Below are positions 22,029 to 31,361 of a stretch of 53,768 nucleotides of DNA, piece after piece. The translations under genes and the position numbers were made by a program. Source of the DNA: Fibrobacter succinogenes (GTDB taxonomy: Bacteria; Fibrobacterota; Fibrobacteria; Fibrobacterales; Fibrobacteraceae); contig NZ_CACZDK010000020.1 in NCBI RefSeq assembly GCF_902779965.1, positions 1 through 53,768 of the forward strand, read 5' to 3'. The notes beneath the pieces are model-generated. The model did not search any database. It saw only the letters and a program-made list of their open reading frames with translations, and had not been told where the DNA came from. Each line of letters begins with the position of its first letter. Within the stretch, counting starts at the first letter, position 1.

Positions 22029-24128
22029 ATGAAATTCAGAATCGTTTACGATAAGCCGGGTCGCCTTCGCTTGCGTGCTGGGGCGTACGCTTTTGAACGT
22101 GATTATGAAGCGCGCATTCACAAGGCTTGCTTGAATGAGCCTTGCGTTAAAAGTGTTGTAGTGCACAGCGCCAATGGCGGGCTCCTTTTTGAATATTCCG
22201 CCAAGGCGGGTGATTTCGAGACGAGCCGTAAGCAGATTCTTGATTTTGTAAGTGCGCTCAATCCCAAAGAATTGCCCGAATGCGACGGTGAAACGGAATA
22301 CCAGTTGCAAGCTTTGGACGACGGGTTTAAAAACAACCTTGCGATGATGATTGCAAGGCGCTATTTGTCGCGTTGTTTTTTGCCGCTCCCGATTCGCACT
22401 GCAATTACGGTTGTTCGCGGGTTGCGTTATGTGGCTCGCGGGATTTCGACGCTTGCGAGCGGAAACCTCACTGTTGATGTATTGGACGGTGCCGCAATTG
22501 GCGCTAGCCTGCTCCAGAGAAATTACGAGTCCGCAGGCACAGTCATGTTCCTTTTGGGCGTTTCGGGCTTGCTGGAAGATTACACCAAGGCGCGTACGCG
22601 CACTGCTTTGACGGGAAGCCTCGCTGTCAAGGTTGATAAGGTCTGGGTCGTAAAAGACGGCGTGGATACTTTGGTGGATATGAAGGAAGTGCAGGTCGAT
22701 GACCTTGTTCGCATCCGTTCTGGAAGCATGATTCCTGTGGATGGTCGCGTTGTTGAAGGCGAGGCGTTCGTGAACGAATCGACGATGACGGGCGAATCCA
22801 AGGCGGTGATGAAAACTGCCGGCCGAATCGTCTTTGCGGGCACGGTTCTTGAAGAAGGCTCGATTGTGGTCCGTGTGACTGCGGTGAACAGCAATACGAA
22901 AATTCAGAAAATCGTGGAACTGATTGACCGTAGTGAAGACTTGAAGGCTAGCGTGCAGAGCCGTGCCGAACATTTGGCGGATAGCATTGTGCCGTTCAGT
23001 TTCCTTGGCTTTGGGCTTACGCTTTTGCTGACGCAGAATATCTCACGTGCGGTTTCCATCTTGATGGTGGATTACTCTTGCGCCATTAAGCTTTCGACTC
23101 CGATTTCTGTGATTTCTGCATTGCGTGAAGCGGCGGATATGGACATGACGGTGAAGGGCGGCAAGTACCTGGAAGAACTTGCTCTTGCCGATACGATTGT
23201 GTTCGACAAGACGGGAACGCTCACGAAGGCGGAACCGCGTCTCGAAAAGATTATTCCGTTCGGCGAATATTCCGAAAAGCGGATCTTGAAAATTGCGGCA
23301 TGCATCGAGGAACATTTCCCGCATAGCATGGCTCGTGCGATTGTGAAAGCCGCGCTGGAACGCAATATCAATCACGCCGAAGAACATGCCGATGTGCAGT
23401 ACATTGTGGCGCACGGTATCGCGACTTCGCTCAAGGGCAAGCGCGTGGTTATCGGAAGCAAGCATTTTGTCATCGAAGATGAAAAGGTCAATGTTTCTGA
23501 AGCGAACCAGGCGGTTATTGACGAACAGGCGGGTGCCGCATCCGTGATTTACCTGGGCATTGGTGGCGAATTGGCGGGTGCCATTTGCATTGGTGATCCT
23601 CCTCGCGAAGAAGCAGTGGATGCAATTCGCGGCTTGCGTGAAAGTGGCATCAAGAATGTGGTGATGATTACGGGCGATAGCCAAAATGCGGCTGAACGCG
23701 TTGCCGAACATCTTGGCGTTGATACGTTCTATGCGCAGGTCTTGCCCGAAGATAAGCACCGCTATGTAGAACAAATGAAGTCCGAAGGCAAGCGTGTTAT
23801 TATGGTGGGTGACGGCATCAATGACGCTCCTGCGCTTGCTGCGGCAAATGTCTCTGTCGCCATGAGCGATGCCAGTGACATTGCACGTGAAACCGCCGAT
23901 GTGACGCTCCGCCGCGAAAATCTCGAAGACCTCGTGGAACTGCGCCTCTTGAGCCAAAAGCTGATGGAGCGCATCTCTGAAAATTACCGCTTTATCGTGA
24001 CGTTCAATACGAGCTTGCTTGTAGGCGGTTTTCTCGGGCTCCTCTCGCCGACAACGTCTGCCTTCTTGCACAACGTATCGACCATGGGCATTTGCGCAAA
24101 AAGCATGACGAAGTTGAAGGTGACGTAA
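22029..24128 (+). CDS. P1B-type metal-transporting ATPase (SCA motif instead of CPC)
   Basis: 699 residues. An N-terminal HMA-like ferredoxin fold (MKFRIVYDKPGRLRLRAG) lacks the CxxC metal site. Actuator TGES (254-257), phosphorylation site DKTGTLT (D393), HP motif (EEHFPHSMARAI) and hinge GDGINDAPAL are all intact. The transmembrane metal motif is DYSCAIKLSTP (C351), not CPC/CPx, so the substrate differs from Cu/Ag or Zn/Cd pumps; manganese or iron is plausible. It should export metal using ATP. The neighbours (a DUF6110-like gene, TTAGAC palindromes, the feo regulon) support iron or manganese efflux, but this is inference. A 146-nt gap of repeats separates it from the small gene. Confidence 0.88.
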   Translation: MKFRIVYDKPGRLRLRAGAYAFERDYEARIHKACLNEPCVKSVVVHSANGGLLFEYSAKAGDFETSRKQILDFVSALNPKELPECDGETEYQLQALDDGFKNNLAMMIARRYLSRCFLPLPIRTAITVVRGLRYVARGISTLASGNLTVDVLDGAAIGASLLQRNYESAGTVMFLLGVSGLLEDYTKARTRTALTGSLAVKVDKVWVVKDGVDTLVDMKEVQVDDLVRIRSGSMIPVDGRVVEGEAFVNESTMTGESKAVMKTAGRIVFAGTVLEEGSIVVRVTAVNSNTKIQKIVELIDRSEDLKASVQSRAEHLADSIVPFSFLGFGLTLLLTQNISRAVSILMVDYSCAIKLSTPISVISALREAADMDMTVKGGKYLEELALADTIVFDKTGTLTKAEPRLEKIIPFGEYSEKRILKIAACIEEHFPHSMARAIVKAALERNINHAEEHADVQYIVAHGIATSLKGKRVVIGSKHFVIEDEKVNVSEANQAVIDEQAGAASVIYLGIGGELAGAICIGDPPREEAVDAIRGLRESGIKNVVMITGDSQNAAERVAEHLGVDTFYAQVLPEDKHRYVEQMKSEGKRVIMVGDGINDAPALAAANVSVAMSDASDIARETADVTLRRENLEDLVELRLLSQKLMERISENYRFIVTFNTSLLVGGFLGLLSPTTSAFLHNVSTMGICAKSMTKLKVT

Positions 24129-24234
24129 GAAGATTCCCACATTACATCGGCTATGCTGCACGGGTCGCGGGAATGATAACGCTAAGTTTCGCTCTAGCTA
24201 AATGCTGGGGCGATTTTTTTATAATTTTCTGACT

Positions 24235-25428
24235 ATGAATAATTTTCGCTCCATCGATGAACTCATTCAGGCTCTTTCTCGCGAGAAGGCTTTGCTAAAA
24301 GAAATGTTTGCGAAGCGAAAAACGCTCTCATTTCGCATGGATCTGGCGGAGCCACTTGTCGATTACAAAATGTCGCGTATTCAGTATTTGGTGGATTATG
24401 GCATCATTCGTGACAACGGAAATTTTTTGGAACTTGAAGATGTTTATCTCAAGTTCTTCGAAGAGGTTCTTGAAGTCAACGAAGAAATCAATGTCGAAAG
24501 CGTCAAGGCGAATATTGACCATCTGAACGAAACTATCGAATATTACTTGCAAGAAACGAATGAATCGCAAAAGTACAATTACTTGCGCGAAGTGCGTCGA
24601 AGCTTGAAAAACATTGCACTCAATACAAAGCGTAACGTCATAGACTTGAAGCGTAATGTCGATAACACTTACAAGAACGAACCAAATTACAAAATCAAAA
24701 AGGCGAAACTCAAGCATTTCGATGAAAAACGCGACGGTATCAAGTTGCAGATAATTGAAGCGGAAAAAGTGATAGACAATCAGGCTGCATTTTTTAAAAT
24801 TGCGATGGATGCGGATTTGCGAATTGTGGTTGATGATTTGCGGTATGACTTGAACGAGTCTTCGCACAACTTAATAGAAATCGAAAAGCAGATTATCGAA
24901 TATCTGAACTTGATTGATTACCAAAGCGAACTATTGAAAAAGATTCGCTTGGTGAAATATTTCCGCGACCAGCAAGTGCTCGAAACGAATACTGATGTTA
25001 CGAACGTTCTGGCGAGTCGAAACCCTGTTTGGATGGAACCGAATGTGGGCTACAGAATCAAGGTATCGCTCGATTGGCTGAGAGGAAGCGACGACGGACT
25101 CTCTGTATTGCGTGAAGTGCGTGGCCGAAAGCAGAACTGCAACAACCTTCGAAAAAAATTGGCAGACCCGCTTGACGAAAGTGAAATTGCCGCACAGAAT
25201 ATCGTCATCCCGATGGTCGATCAGACCGAGATGAAAAACGGATTCATGGCGACGAGTACGGATTTGTTTTACTATGTCATGAATTACAGTTATCCCTACG
25301 AAATTGATTTGGAAGGAAAACTGGTGCTCTTTTGTCAGCTTGCATCGCAGTTCTCGGACGAATTTGAAATTACGGACAAGTACGAAGAAGCGTATGGGTA
25401 CGAATATCCGCTGATATATCCGAAGTGA
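24235..25428 (+). CDS. jetA: JetA-like (kleisin/MukF-type) subunit of a Wadjet system
   Basis: About 397 residues from the ATG at 24235. The frame is open from 24202, but TATAAT at 24220-24225 places transcription start near 24232, so the later ATG is preferred. An N-terminal winged helix (KTLSFRMDLAEPLVDYKMSRIQYLVDYGIIRD, given here as a region around residues 25-60) is followed by long coiled-coil helices and a C-terminal mixed domain. I assign it by position and architecture: a MukF-like gene heading a set whose later genes are clear JetB, JetC and JetD homologues. In Wadjet, JetA bridges the SMC heads. The operon is split after this gene by 1.7 kb of other sequence. No similarity could be computed, so confidence is moderate. 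Confidence 0.68.
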   Translation: MNNFRSIDELIQALSREKALLKEMFAKRKTLSFRMDLAEPLVDYKMSRIQYLVDYGIIRDNGNFLELEDVYLKFFEEVLEVNEEINVESVKANIDHLNETIEYYLQETNESQKYNYLREVRRSLKNIALNTKRNVIDLKRNVDNTYKNEPNYKIKKAKLKHFDEKRDGIKLQIIEAEKVIDNQAAFFKIAMDADLRIVVDDLRYDLNESSHNLIEIEKQIIEYLNLIDYQSELLKKIRLVKYFRDQQVLETNTDVTNVLASRNPVWMEPNVGYRIKVSLDWLRGSDDGLSVLREVRGRKQNCNNLRKKLADPLDESEIAAQNIVIPMVDQTEMKNGFMATSTDLFYYVMNYSYPYEIDLEGKLVLFCQLASQFSDEFEITDKYEEAYGYEYPLIYPK

Positions 25429-25786
25429 GTGCAAAATTTGCACCTCAAGTTGGGGCGGCAAAGATACGCTCCCTACACGTTTACCGAGCAAGGCATTTAT
25501 ATGCTTATGTACATTCTCAAGGGCAATTTGGCTGTGCGTCAGAACATCGCTCTAATATGTTTGTTCAAGAAAATGAAGGATTACATTGCCTCGGAAAATC
25601 AACAAATGCTTGGAAACACTGGCCTAGTGGAAAATTCCTTACAGATGGCGCAGAATGCTGTGCGAAAATGCGAAAAATGTGAGTGTGCGGACTTTCAGCG
25701 AGGAATTGAACGGCGAGGTTACTCCGGCGATATACCACCCGATAGTGGAGGAATTGAAGAAAGTGTCGGCAGTGGGTAAATTTTAA
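25429..25786 (+). pseudogene. Truncated and frameshifted ORF6N/KilA-N-like gene
   Basis: Starts directly at the jetA stop without an ATG. The first frame encodes RYAPYTFTEQGIYMLMYIL and LICLFKKMKDYIA, the end of the ORF6N (Bro-N/KilA-N-like) DNA-binding domain; its N-terminal half is missing. The sense then passes to the +1 frame, which continues VRTFSEELNGEVTPAIYHPI and ends at TAA 25784-25786. The loss of the 5' half plus the frameshift mark it as a remnant. A second fragment of the same C-terminal part lies beyond the DUF1016 gene (26972-27046). Confidence 0.7.
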
Positions 25787-25800
25787 GAGCAAATTTTGAA

Positions 25801-25821
25801 AAATGTCATAATATGACATTT
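25801..25821. promoter_or_regulatory. Palindrome AAATGTCATA-A-TATGACATTT
   Basis: A perfect 10-bp inverted repeat with a 1-nt centre, 70 nt upstream of the DUF1016 gene. A second hairpin (CCCGCA...TGCGGG, about 25856-25882) lies just before that gene's ribosome-binding site. Operator role inferred. Confidence 0.5.
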
Positions 25822-25892
25822 GAAGAATGTATATTTGCTAAGCAGAAGAAAAGACCCGCAATTTCAAGCTTGTTTGCGGGCTGGAGTGAAAA

Positions 25893-26930
25893 ATGAAGAA
25901 AAAGACAGGAAAAGAAATAGAGATTCCCCAAAACCAGAGCAATGGGTACAAGAATCTTGTAACGCAAATAGGTTCATTGCTGATTGAAAGCCGTAAACAG
26001 GTGTTTCAAGCAGTGAACTCCACTCTCGTAAATACCTATTGGCAAATCGGTCGTCATATTGTAGAATATGAACAAGGCGGCAACGCGAAGGCCCAATATG
26101 GGGCAGAACTGTTGGATAACCTCGCTAAGGACTTGACCGCGCAATTTGGAAAAGGGTTCAGTCGTTCGAACTTGATCTATATGCGTAAACTTTTTACGGC
26201 ATTTCCAATTCGTGAGACGCTGTCTCACAAATTGAGTTGGAGTCATTATTTTGAAATTTTAAAAGCTGATTCTGATCTCGAAATAGGTTTTTATACAAGA
26301 CAATGCGAAAACGAGAACTGGAGCGTCAGGGAACTCAAGCGTCAGATGAAAAGTCTGCTGTTCCATAGGATTGCCTTGAGCAAGGACAAAAAAGGTGTGC
26401 TGGAAATAAGCAAGCAAGGAGTCCAAACGCAAAAGCCTGAAGATATCGTAAAGGACCCTTATATTCTGGAATTTCTTGGTGTAAACGAAGAACAGAAATA
26501 CCTTGAAGGAGATATCGAGGAAAAGGTTGTCGCCAACTTGCAAACATTCTTGTTGGAGTTCGGCAAAGGCTTCGCTTTTATCGGACGGCAGTACAAGATG
26601 CAAATTGGCGCCAGGCTGTTCAAAGTAGATTTGGTGTTCTACAATTACAATCTCAAGTGCTTTGTTCTTATTGATTTAAAACGAGGCGAAATCGAGCATT
26701 ACGATGTGGGGCAAATGAATATGTACTTGAATTTCTTCAAAAAAGAGGTTTGCGCCCAGGACGACAATCCGCCTATCGGAATCGTACTCGGAGCCTACAA
26801 GGACCAGTTGTTGATGGAATACGCGATGCAGGGCATAGAAAACAATTTGTTTGTAAGCAAGTACCAACTTTATCTCCCCAAACGCGAGGAATTGCAGGGC
26901 GAACTTGAAAAAATTCTTGCGGAGAAATGA
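25893..26930 (+). CDS. DUF1016 (YhcG-type) PD-(D/E)XK nuclease
   Basis: 345 residues. An N-terminal DUF1016 helical domain (VNTYWQIGRHIVEYEQGG, GFSRSNLIYMRKLFTAFP, LSWSHYFEIL) is followed by a C-terminal PD-(D/E)XK fold with KVDLVFYN and CFVLIDLKRGE carrying the D...DxK active-site residues. Length matches the family (~340-370). YhcG-type proteins are common in defence islands; their molecular function is poorly known. Ribosome-binding site GGAG before the ATG. It is inserted between jetA and jetB and flanked by two pieces of an ORF6N-like gene that share the CCGGCGAT..TACC..CCGATAGT sequence. Confidence 0.88.
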   Translation: MKKKTGKEIEIPQNQSNGYKNLVTQIGSLLIESRKQVFQAVNSTLVNTYWQIGRHIVEYEQGGNAKAQYGAELLDNLAKDLTAQFGKGFSRSNLIYMRKLFTAFPIRETLSHKLSWSHYFEILKADSDLEIGFYTRQCENENWSVRELKRQMKSLLFHRIALSKDKKGVLEISKQGVQTQKPEDIVKDPYILEFLGVNEEQKYLEGDIEEKVVANLQTFLLEFGKGFAFIGRQYKMQIGARLFKVDLVFYNYNLKCFVLIDLKRGEIEHYDVGQMNMYLNFFKKEVCAQDDNPPIGIVLGAYKDQLLMEYAMQGIENNLFVSKYQLYLPKREELQGELEKILAEK

Positions 26931-26971
26931 CATACGGTTTTCGTGGCCAACGATGTTTTTCTTTGCAAATC

Positions 26972-27046
26972 GAATGTCCGGCGATGTACCCTCCGATAGT
27001 AGAGGTGCTATGCACAGGATTATCGCATCAAAAAATGACGCAATAA
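26972..27046 (+). pseudogene. Second fragment of the ORF6N-like C-terminus
   Basis: Encodes PAMYPPIVEVL and then about a dozen residues to a TAA at 27044-27046, closely matching TPAIYHPIVEEL at 25718-25753. The shared DNA (CCGGCGATgTACCcTCCGATAGTaGAGG against CCGGCGATaTACCaCCCGATAGTgGAGG; lower case marks differences) forms imperfect direct repeats on either side of the DUF1016 gene. Confidence 0.65.
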
Positions 27047-27098
27047 ATGGATGCGATAAACTCTTAAAAATAACATGAGCTTTTTTACAAGAAATACT

Positions 27099-27128
27099 TT
27101 GCGTATTATTGAATGTTTCGGGTAAAAT
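27099..27128 (+). promoter_or_regulatory. Candidate promoter of jetB-jetC-jetD
   Basis: TTGCGT (27099-27104), 18-nt spacer, TAAAAT (27123-27128), ~37 nt upstream of the jetB ATG at 27166. It would allow jetBCD expression independent of the interrupted upstream part. Confidence 0.5.
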
Positions 27129-27165
27129 TACTCTGCGTACTGCTGAACTTTTATATTTTTCTTTT

Positions 27166-27717
27166 ATGCTGAAATACTCCAAGGAAATTTTTGACATTTT
27201 GAGCAAGGGCTCGTTCATTTCGATGAACAGCGTTTCGCAGGCGAACCGTGCATATTTCGACCAGATTGAAGATGATTTTGAAAGCTACCGTGAATATTAC
27301 GAAGGTATCGGCTTTGTGCTGGAGAGTGGTAACGGGTATTTTTACTTTTCGCGGCATGAGCAGAGGGTGAATGCGGTTGACAAGCTCTTGCGTTTTTGTG
27401 ACTGGATTGACCGTCTGGATTTTTTGAAAACTTTCAATTCTGCGTTCGGCTCAGGATTCGTTTTTACCAAGGCGAAAATTCTGGAACGGATTTCATGCGA
27501 CATGGAACTGAAGGATAAAGCGGTCAAGCTTTATGCCGACAAGAAAGTTTTTGCTGATGTAATCGACAGGTTGACCGATGATTTGATGAAAGCGGGTTTT
27601 GTGGAATTGGAAAACGACTTGGAAGGATTGTACAAAGTGACATCTGCATTCCATTATCTCGACGAATTGGTGAATTGTTTGAATATTGTGGAGGGAGCGG
27701 AAAATGAGATCCCTTAA
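27166..27717 (+). CDS. jetB: JetB-like (MukE/kite-type) Wadjet subunit
   Basis: About 183 residues from the ATG at 27166 (MLKYSKEIFDILSKGSFI); the frame is open from 27109 but that part overlaps the -10 box. It is made of tandem winged helices (DILSKGSFISM..., VFADVIDRLTDDLMKAGFVE, YKVTSAFHYLDELVNCLNIV), matching the DUF4194/MukE-type accessory proteins of SMC-like complexes. It overlaps jetC by 14 nt, so translation is coupled. Works with JetA and JetC as the loop-extruding complex that recognises circular plasmid DNA. Confidence 0.8.
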   Translation: MLKYSKEIFDILSKGSFISMNSVSQANRAYFDQIEDDFESYREYYEGIGFVLESGNGYFYFSRHEQRVNAVDKLLRFCDWIDRLDFLKTFNSAFGSGFVFTKAKILERISCDMELKDKAVKLYADKKVFADVIDRLTDDLMKAGFVELENDLEGLYKVTSAFHYLDELVNCLNIVEGAENEIP

Positions 27718-30700
27718 CAAGATTGTCTTTATCAACAGTGCTCATGTGCGTTATGCGGAAATTGGCCTGAACGGTAATGTTCATTTGATTGGTACGCAGG
27801 GCGTGGGCAAGAGTACTCTTTTGCGTGCAATTCTCTTTTTCTACAATGCGGACAAGCAAAAGCTTGGAATCCCAAAAGAGAAAAAGTCTTTTGACGATTT
27901 TTATTTTGAACAGTCAAATTCTTATGTTGTCTATGAAGTGGAACGCGATGAGTCGGCATTCTGCGTGTTGGTAAGCAAATCGAATGGTCGTGCGGTATTC
28001 CGTTTTATCGATTCGCCGTACAAAAAGGAATGGCTGATTGACGATAATGGCGAAGTGACTGCTGAAATGGCGACTGTTCGCACTCGGTTGAACGGTTGCT
28101 ATATGAGCCCGATTGTCGATCGCTACGAAATGTTTCGCGACATTATTTACGGCAACCATCAGGCGGTGATGCGGAAGGAATTTTTCAAGTTTTCGATTGC
28201 GGAAAGTAGCCGCTACCAGAACATTCCGCGAAGCATTCAGAATGTTTTCCTCAACTCTAAACTCGATGCAGATTTTATCAAGGAAACAATAATTCAATCG
28301 ATGGATAGCGAAAGTTCGTTTATCGACTTGGGATATTTCAGGCATCAAGTTTCGGAGTTCGAGCAGGAATATAGCGATATCGGGCTTTGGTTCACGACGA
28401 ATAAGCGAGGAGAATGCGAGACGCGGTTTGATGCCGACCGCGTTGTTAAAATTTATCATTCGCTTTTGGGACTCAAAAAGAATATCGAGGATTGTGGCAA
28501 GCAACTGAATTATTCTTATCGCGTGGCTAAAGAGCAACTCCCGTCGATTGCGATTGAAATTGAAAAATCGAATGAAGCTTTGAATGAAACGATTCGTCTT
28601 ATAAGCGAAGAAAGTGGCAAGTTCCACAAGGAACGCGACGGCTTGAATGCGGACTTGACGCTTGTTAAGGATAATTTGAAAAAGTGTCGCGATAAATTCC
28701 AGGAATACCAAGCAAAGAATATTGATGAGATTCTGAAAAAACAGGAACGCGAAGGCTCCTTGAAAATCGAGAAAGAACGATTGGAAGAACGTCGCCGCCT
28801 CCTGACTCGTGAATATGAAGATGTCGCCGAAAAGTTTGAGAATTTGCTGAAACAAGTTTCGCGGGCTTTGGAAGAATTTAAGCAAAATCAGAACATTCGC
28901 CTGAACGATAAAAATGCGGAGTTGTTGGAACAACGGCAGCGGGTGCTCGAAAAATTTGAACAAATGCGAGAAACGATTGTTGCTCGGTTTGATGAAAAAC
29001 TGGTAAGCGTAAAAAATACAATTAATGCCTTGAATGCAGATCGTGTCGCTTGCGAAAAGGAGCTGCTAAGGCTTCTGTATGAACATCCGTTTAAAGATAA
29101 AATTAATGAATGCGATGAACAACTGAAATCATTGAATGCTCACGAATGTGAAATAAAAGTGCTGAAGTCTGCATGCCAAGCGGAGTTGAACAAACTTTCT
29201 GCTCAACGAGATGCCGAGCTGGAACGCAATCGCGTTGAATACGAAAAAGAGAATGATGCCTTGGTTGCGGAAAATCGAGGCTTTGCCGCTCAGCTCAAAA
29301 GCCTTGACGATTTGCTGGAACGGCAAAAGGGTTCGCTTTATGAATGGCTTAGCCAGAATAAACCGGGTTGGGAAAATTCTATTGGCAAGGTAGTCGATGA
29401 GGAATCGGTTCTGTACAATACGGATCTTTCTCCGGAACTTGTAGATGGAGACGCTCTTTTCGGCGTGAAAATCAATCTTGAAGATTTGCCGATTCGTGTG
29501 CGAACGCCCGAAGAAATTGCGACCGAGAAAAAATCAATTTTGAAGTCCGTTGAAGACAACAAGTCAAAACAGACGGAATTGTCGGATGCTCTTGAAAAGA
29601 ATAATTCGGCGGTAGAACGCTCGTATGCCCCTAAGATTAAGCCGCTTTTGGAAAATATCAGAAACGCCGAAAATGAACTCGTGCAGATTCCGATAAAGCG
29701 TAAGCGTTTGGAAAATGAACGCGAAAAATGGAATCGCGATGATGCTGCGAAAATTGAAAAACGTAAGAATGAAATTCAGTCGCAACAGAATGTCATCTCT
29801 GAAAAACTGTTGAATGCCGAGGAACAGCAGAATAAAATTATCGCAGATAAAAATCGCGAACTGAAAGCAAACGAAAAAGCGAAACAGCAAGAAAATGAAT
29901 CTCTTCAAAATGCGTTTAATGATTTCCGCGTGCAGATTCTTGCAGAAATTGAAACACGCAAGAACGAAGCGGAAAACGAACGTAAATTGTTGTTGCAGCA
30001 GCGTGACGAAGAGCTGAAAAATAAGAATGTCGATGTCAGCGTTTTGAAGGAATGCGAAGCGGAAATTGATAATGTACAGCAACAGCTAAACGAAATAGAA
30101 CGGAATCGCGATTTGGTCGCTCGTTATCGATACGACAAGCAGGAATTCTTCGACCATGATGACGAATTCAAAAATGAAAAACGCGATTTAGAAAGTCGTT
30201 TGAACGATTTGCAACAAAAGTTCAATGCTCGCAAGGAACGCCTTGAAGCGAAGCGTGCGGAGCAAAATGAAATTTTGCAGCAGAACCGCGAAACGGATCG
30301 CAAGTTGAAGGAGTCCGTTGAAGAAACGGATAAATTCTCCGTTTCAAGTTTCTGCCCAGAAAATATAAAGAGCGTTGGCGAAACACCGAATGCCCGGCTC
30401 TGTACTGAAATTTTGACTGAACTCAAGGAATCGTTGATGAACGCTCAAAAGCGAAGCAAGGAACTTGAGATGTCTATTAACAAGTTCAAGGGGCGTTTTT
30501 CCAGACGCAACACGTTCAAGTTCAAGATGGAATTGAATAGCGAAAGCGATTTCATGGATTTTGCGGACAATTTGAGCGACTTTTTGTTGAACGAAAAGAT
30601 TGAGGAATATCGCAAACGTACGAGCGGTCGATATTCCGACATTTTGGCTCGCGTTGCAAAAGAAGTTGGCGATGTTACGCGTCAAAAATCTGAAATCGAG

Positions 30701-31360
30701 AAAATTGTTTTGAATATTAATCGCGATTTTGTCGAAAAGAATTTTGCAGGCGTAATCAAGAGTATCGCTTTGCGTACCGAAGAATCGAATGACAAGCTGA
30801 TGCGTTTGATGCTTGCGATGCAGAGATTCTATGCAGAAAATCAGTATGCGTTGGGTGAATTGAACTTGTTCTCAATGGGCGATACGGAAAGTGCGAATCG
30901 CGGAGCGGTTGATTTGCTTTTGCAATTTGTGAAGTCACTAAATGACGAACCGACGCGTAATACATTAAAACTTTCGGATGCATTCCGCTTGCAGTTCCGC
31001 GTACAAGAAAACGATAACGATACTGGATGGATTGACAAAATTTCTAATGTGGGTTCCGAAGGTACGGATGTACTCGTGAAAGCAATGGTGAACATCATGC
31101 TCATCAATGTTTTCAAGACGCAGGCTTCACGCAAGTTCGGCGAATTTAAACTCCACTGCATGATGGACGAAATCGGAAAACTCCACCCGAAGAATGCAAA
31201 TGGCATTTTGAAATTTGCGAATAGTCGAAACATTTATTTGGTGAATGGCTCACCTACAACGCAGAGTGTGTCGGAATATCGCTACACGTATTTGCTCGAA
31301 AAGAATGCAAAATCGCAAACCGTGGTAAGGCCGTTAATGACAAGAGCTCTAGGAGTGTAA
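27704..31360 (+). CDS. jetC: JetC-like SMC/MukB-type ATPase of Wadjet
   Basis: About 1218 residues from the ATG at 27704 behind GAGGGAG (an in-frame upstream ATG at 27686 is less likely). N-terminal P-loop GTQGVGKST (~30-38) with a preceding HLI strand; residues ~270-950 are two long coiled-coil arms (glutamine-, lysine- and glutamate-rich heptads) around a hinge region near ~550-590; the C-terminal head has an ABC-signature-like VGSEGTDVLVKAM and a Walker B-like LHCMMDEIGKL. Known biology: JetABC extrudes DNA loops and, with JetD, cleaves closed circular plasmids. All head motifs look intact. Codon use is more core-like than in the helicase operon at 7.7-12.7 kb. Confidence 0.9.
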   Translation: MRSLNKIVFINSAHVRYAEIGLNGNVHLIGTQGVGKSTLLRAILFFYNADKQKLGIPKEKKSFDDFYFEQSNSYVVYEVERDESAFCVLVSKSNGRAVFRFIDSPYKKEWLIDDNGEVTAEMATVRTRLNGCYMSPIVDRYEMFRDIIYGNHQAVMRKEFFKFSIAESSRYQNIPRSIQNVFLNSKLDADFIKETIIQSMDSESSFIDLGYFRHQVSEFEQEYSDIGLWFTTNKRGECETRFDADRVVKIYHSLLGLKKNIEDCGKQLNYSYRVAKEQLPSIAIEIEKSNEALNETIRLISEESGKFHKERDGLNADLTLVKDNLKKCRDKFQEYQAKNIDEILKKQEREGSLKIEKERLEERRRLLTREYEDVAEKFENLLKQVSRALEEFKQNQNIRLNDKNAELLEQRQRVLEKFEQMRETIVARFDEKLVSVKNTINALNADRVACEKELLRLLYEHPFKDKINECDEQLKSLNAHECEIKVLKSACQAELNKLSAQRDAELERNRVEYEKENDALVAENRGFAAQLKSLDDLLERQKGSLYEWLSQNKPGWENSIGKVVDEESVLYNTDLSPELVDGDALFGVKINLEDLPIRVRTPEEIATEKKSILKSVEDNKSKQTELSDALEKNNSAVERSYAPKIKPLLENIRNAENELVQIPIKRKRLENEREKWNRDDAAKIEKRKNEIQSQQNVISEKLLNAEEQQNKIIADKNRELKANEKAKQQENESLQNAFNDFRVQILAEIETRKNEAENERKLLLQQRDEELKNKNVDVSVLKECEAEIDNVQQQLNEIERNRDLVARYRYDKQEFFDHDDEFKNEKRDLESRLNDLQQKFNARKERLEAKRAEQNEILQQNRETDRKLKESVEETDKFSVSSFCPENIKSVGETPNARLCTEILTELKESLMNAQKRSKELEMSINKFKGRFSRRNTFKFKMELNSESDFMDFADNLSDFLLNEKIEEYRKRTSGRYSDILARVAKEVGDVTRQKSEIEKIVLNINRDFVEKNFAGVIKSIALRTEESNDKLMRLMLAMQRFYAENQYALGELNLFSMGDTESANRGAVDLLLQFVKSLNDEPTRNTLKLSDAFRLQFRVQENDNDTGWIDKISNVGSEGTDVLVKAMVNIMLINVFKTQASRKFGEFKLHCMMDEIGKLHPKNANGILKFANSRNIYLVNGSPTTQSVSEYRYTYLLEKNAKSQTVVRPLMTRALGV

Positions 31361-31361
31361 T

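Noticed and set aside
23043-24161. 372-codon open frame antisense to the P1B ATPase
   Set aside because: Shadow frame with no domain or start signals; the sense gene is unambiguous. The same applies to the 335-codon antisense frame at 21966-22973.
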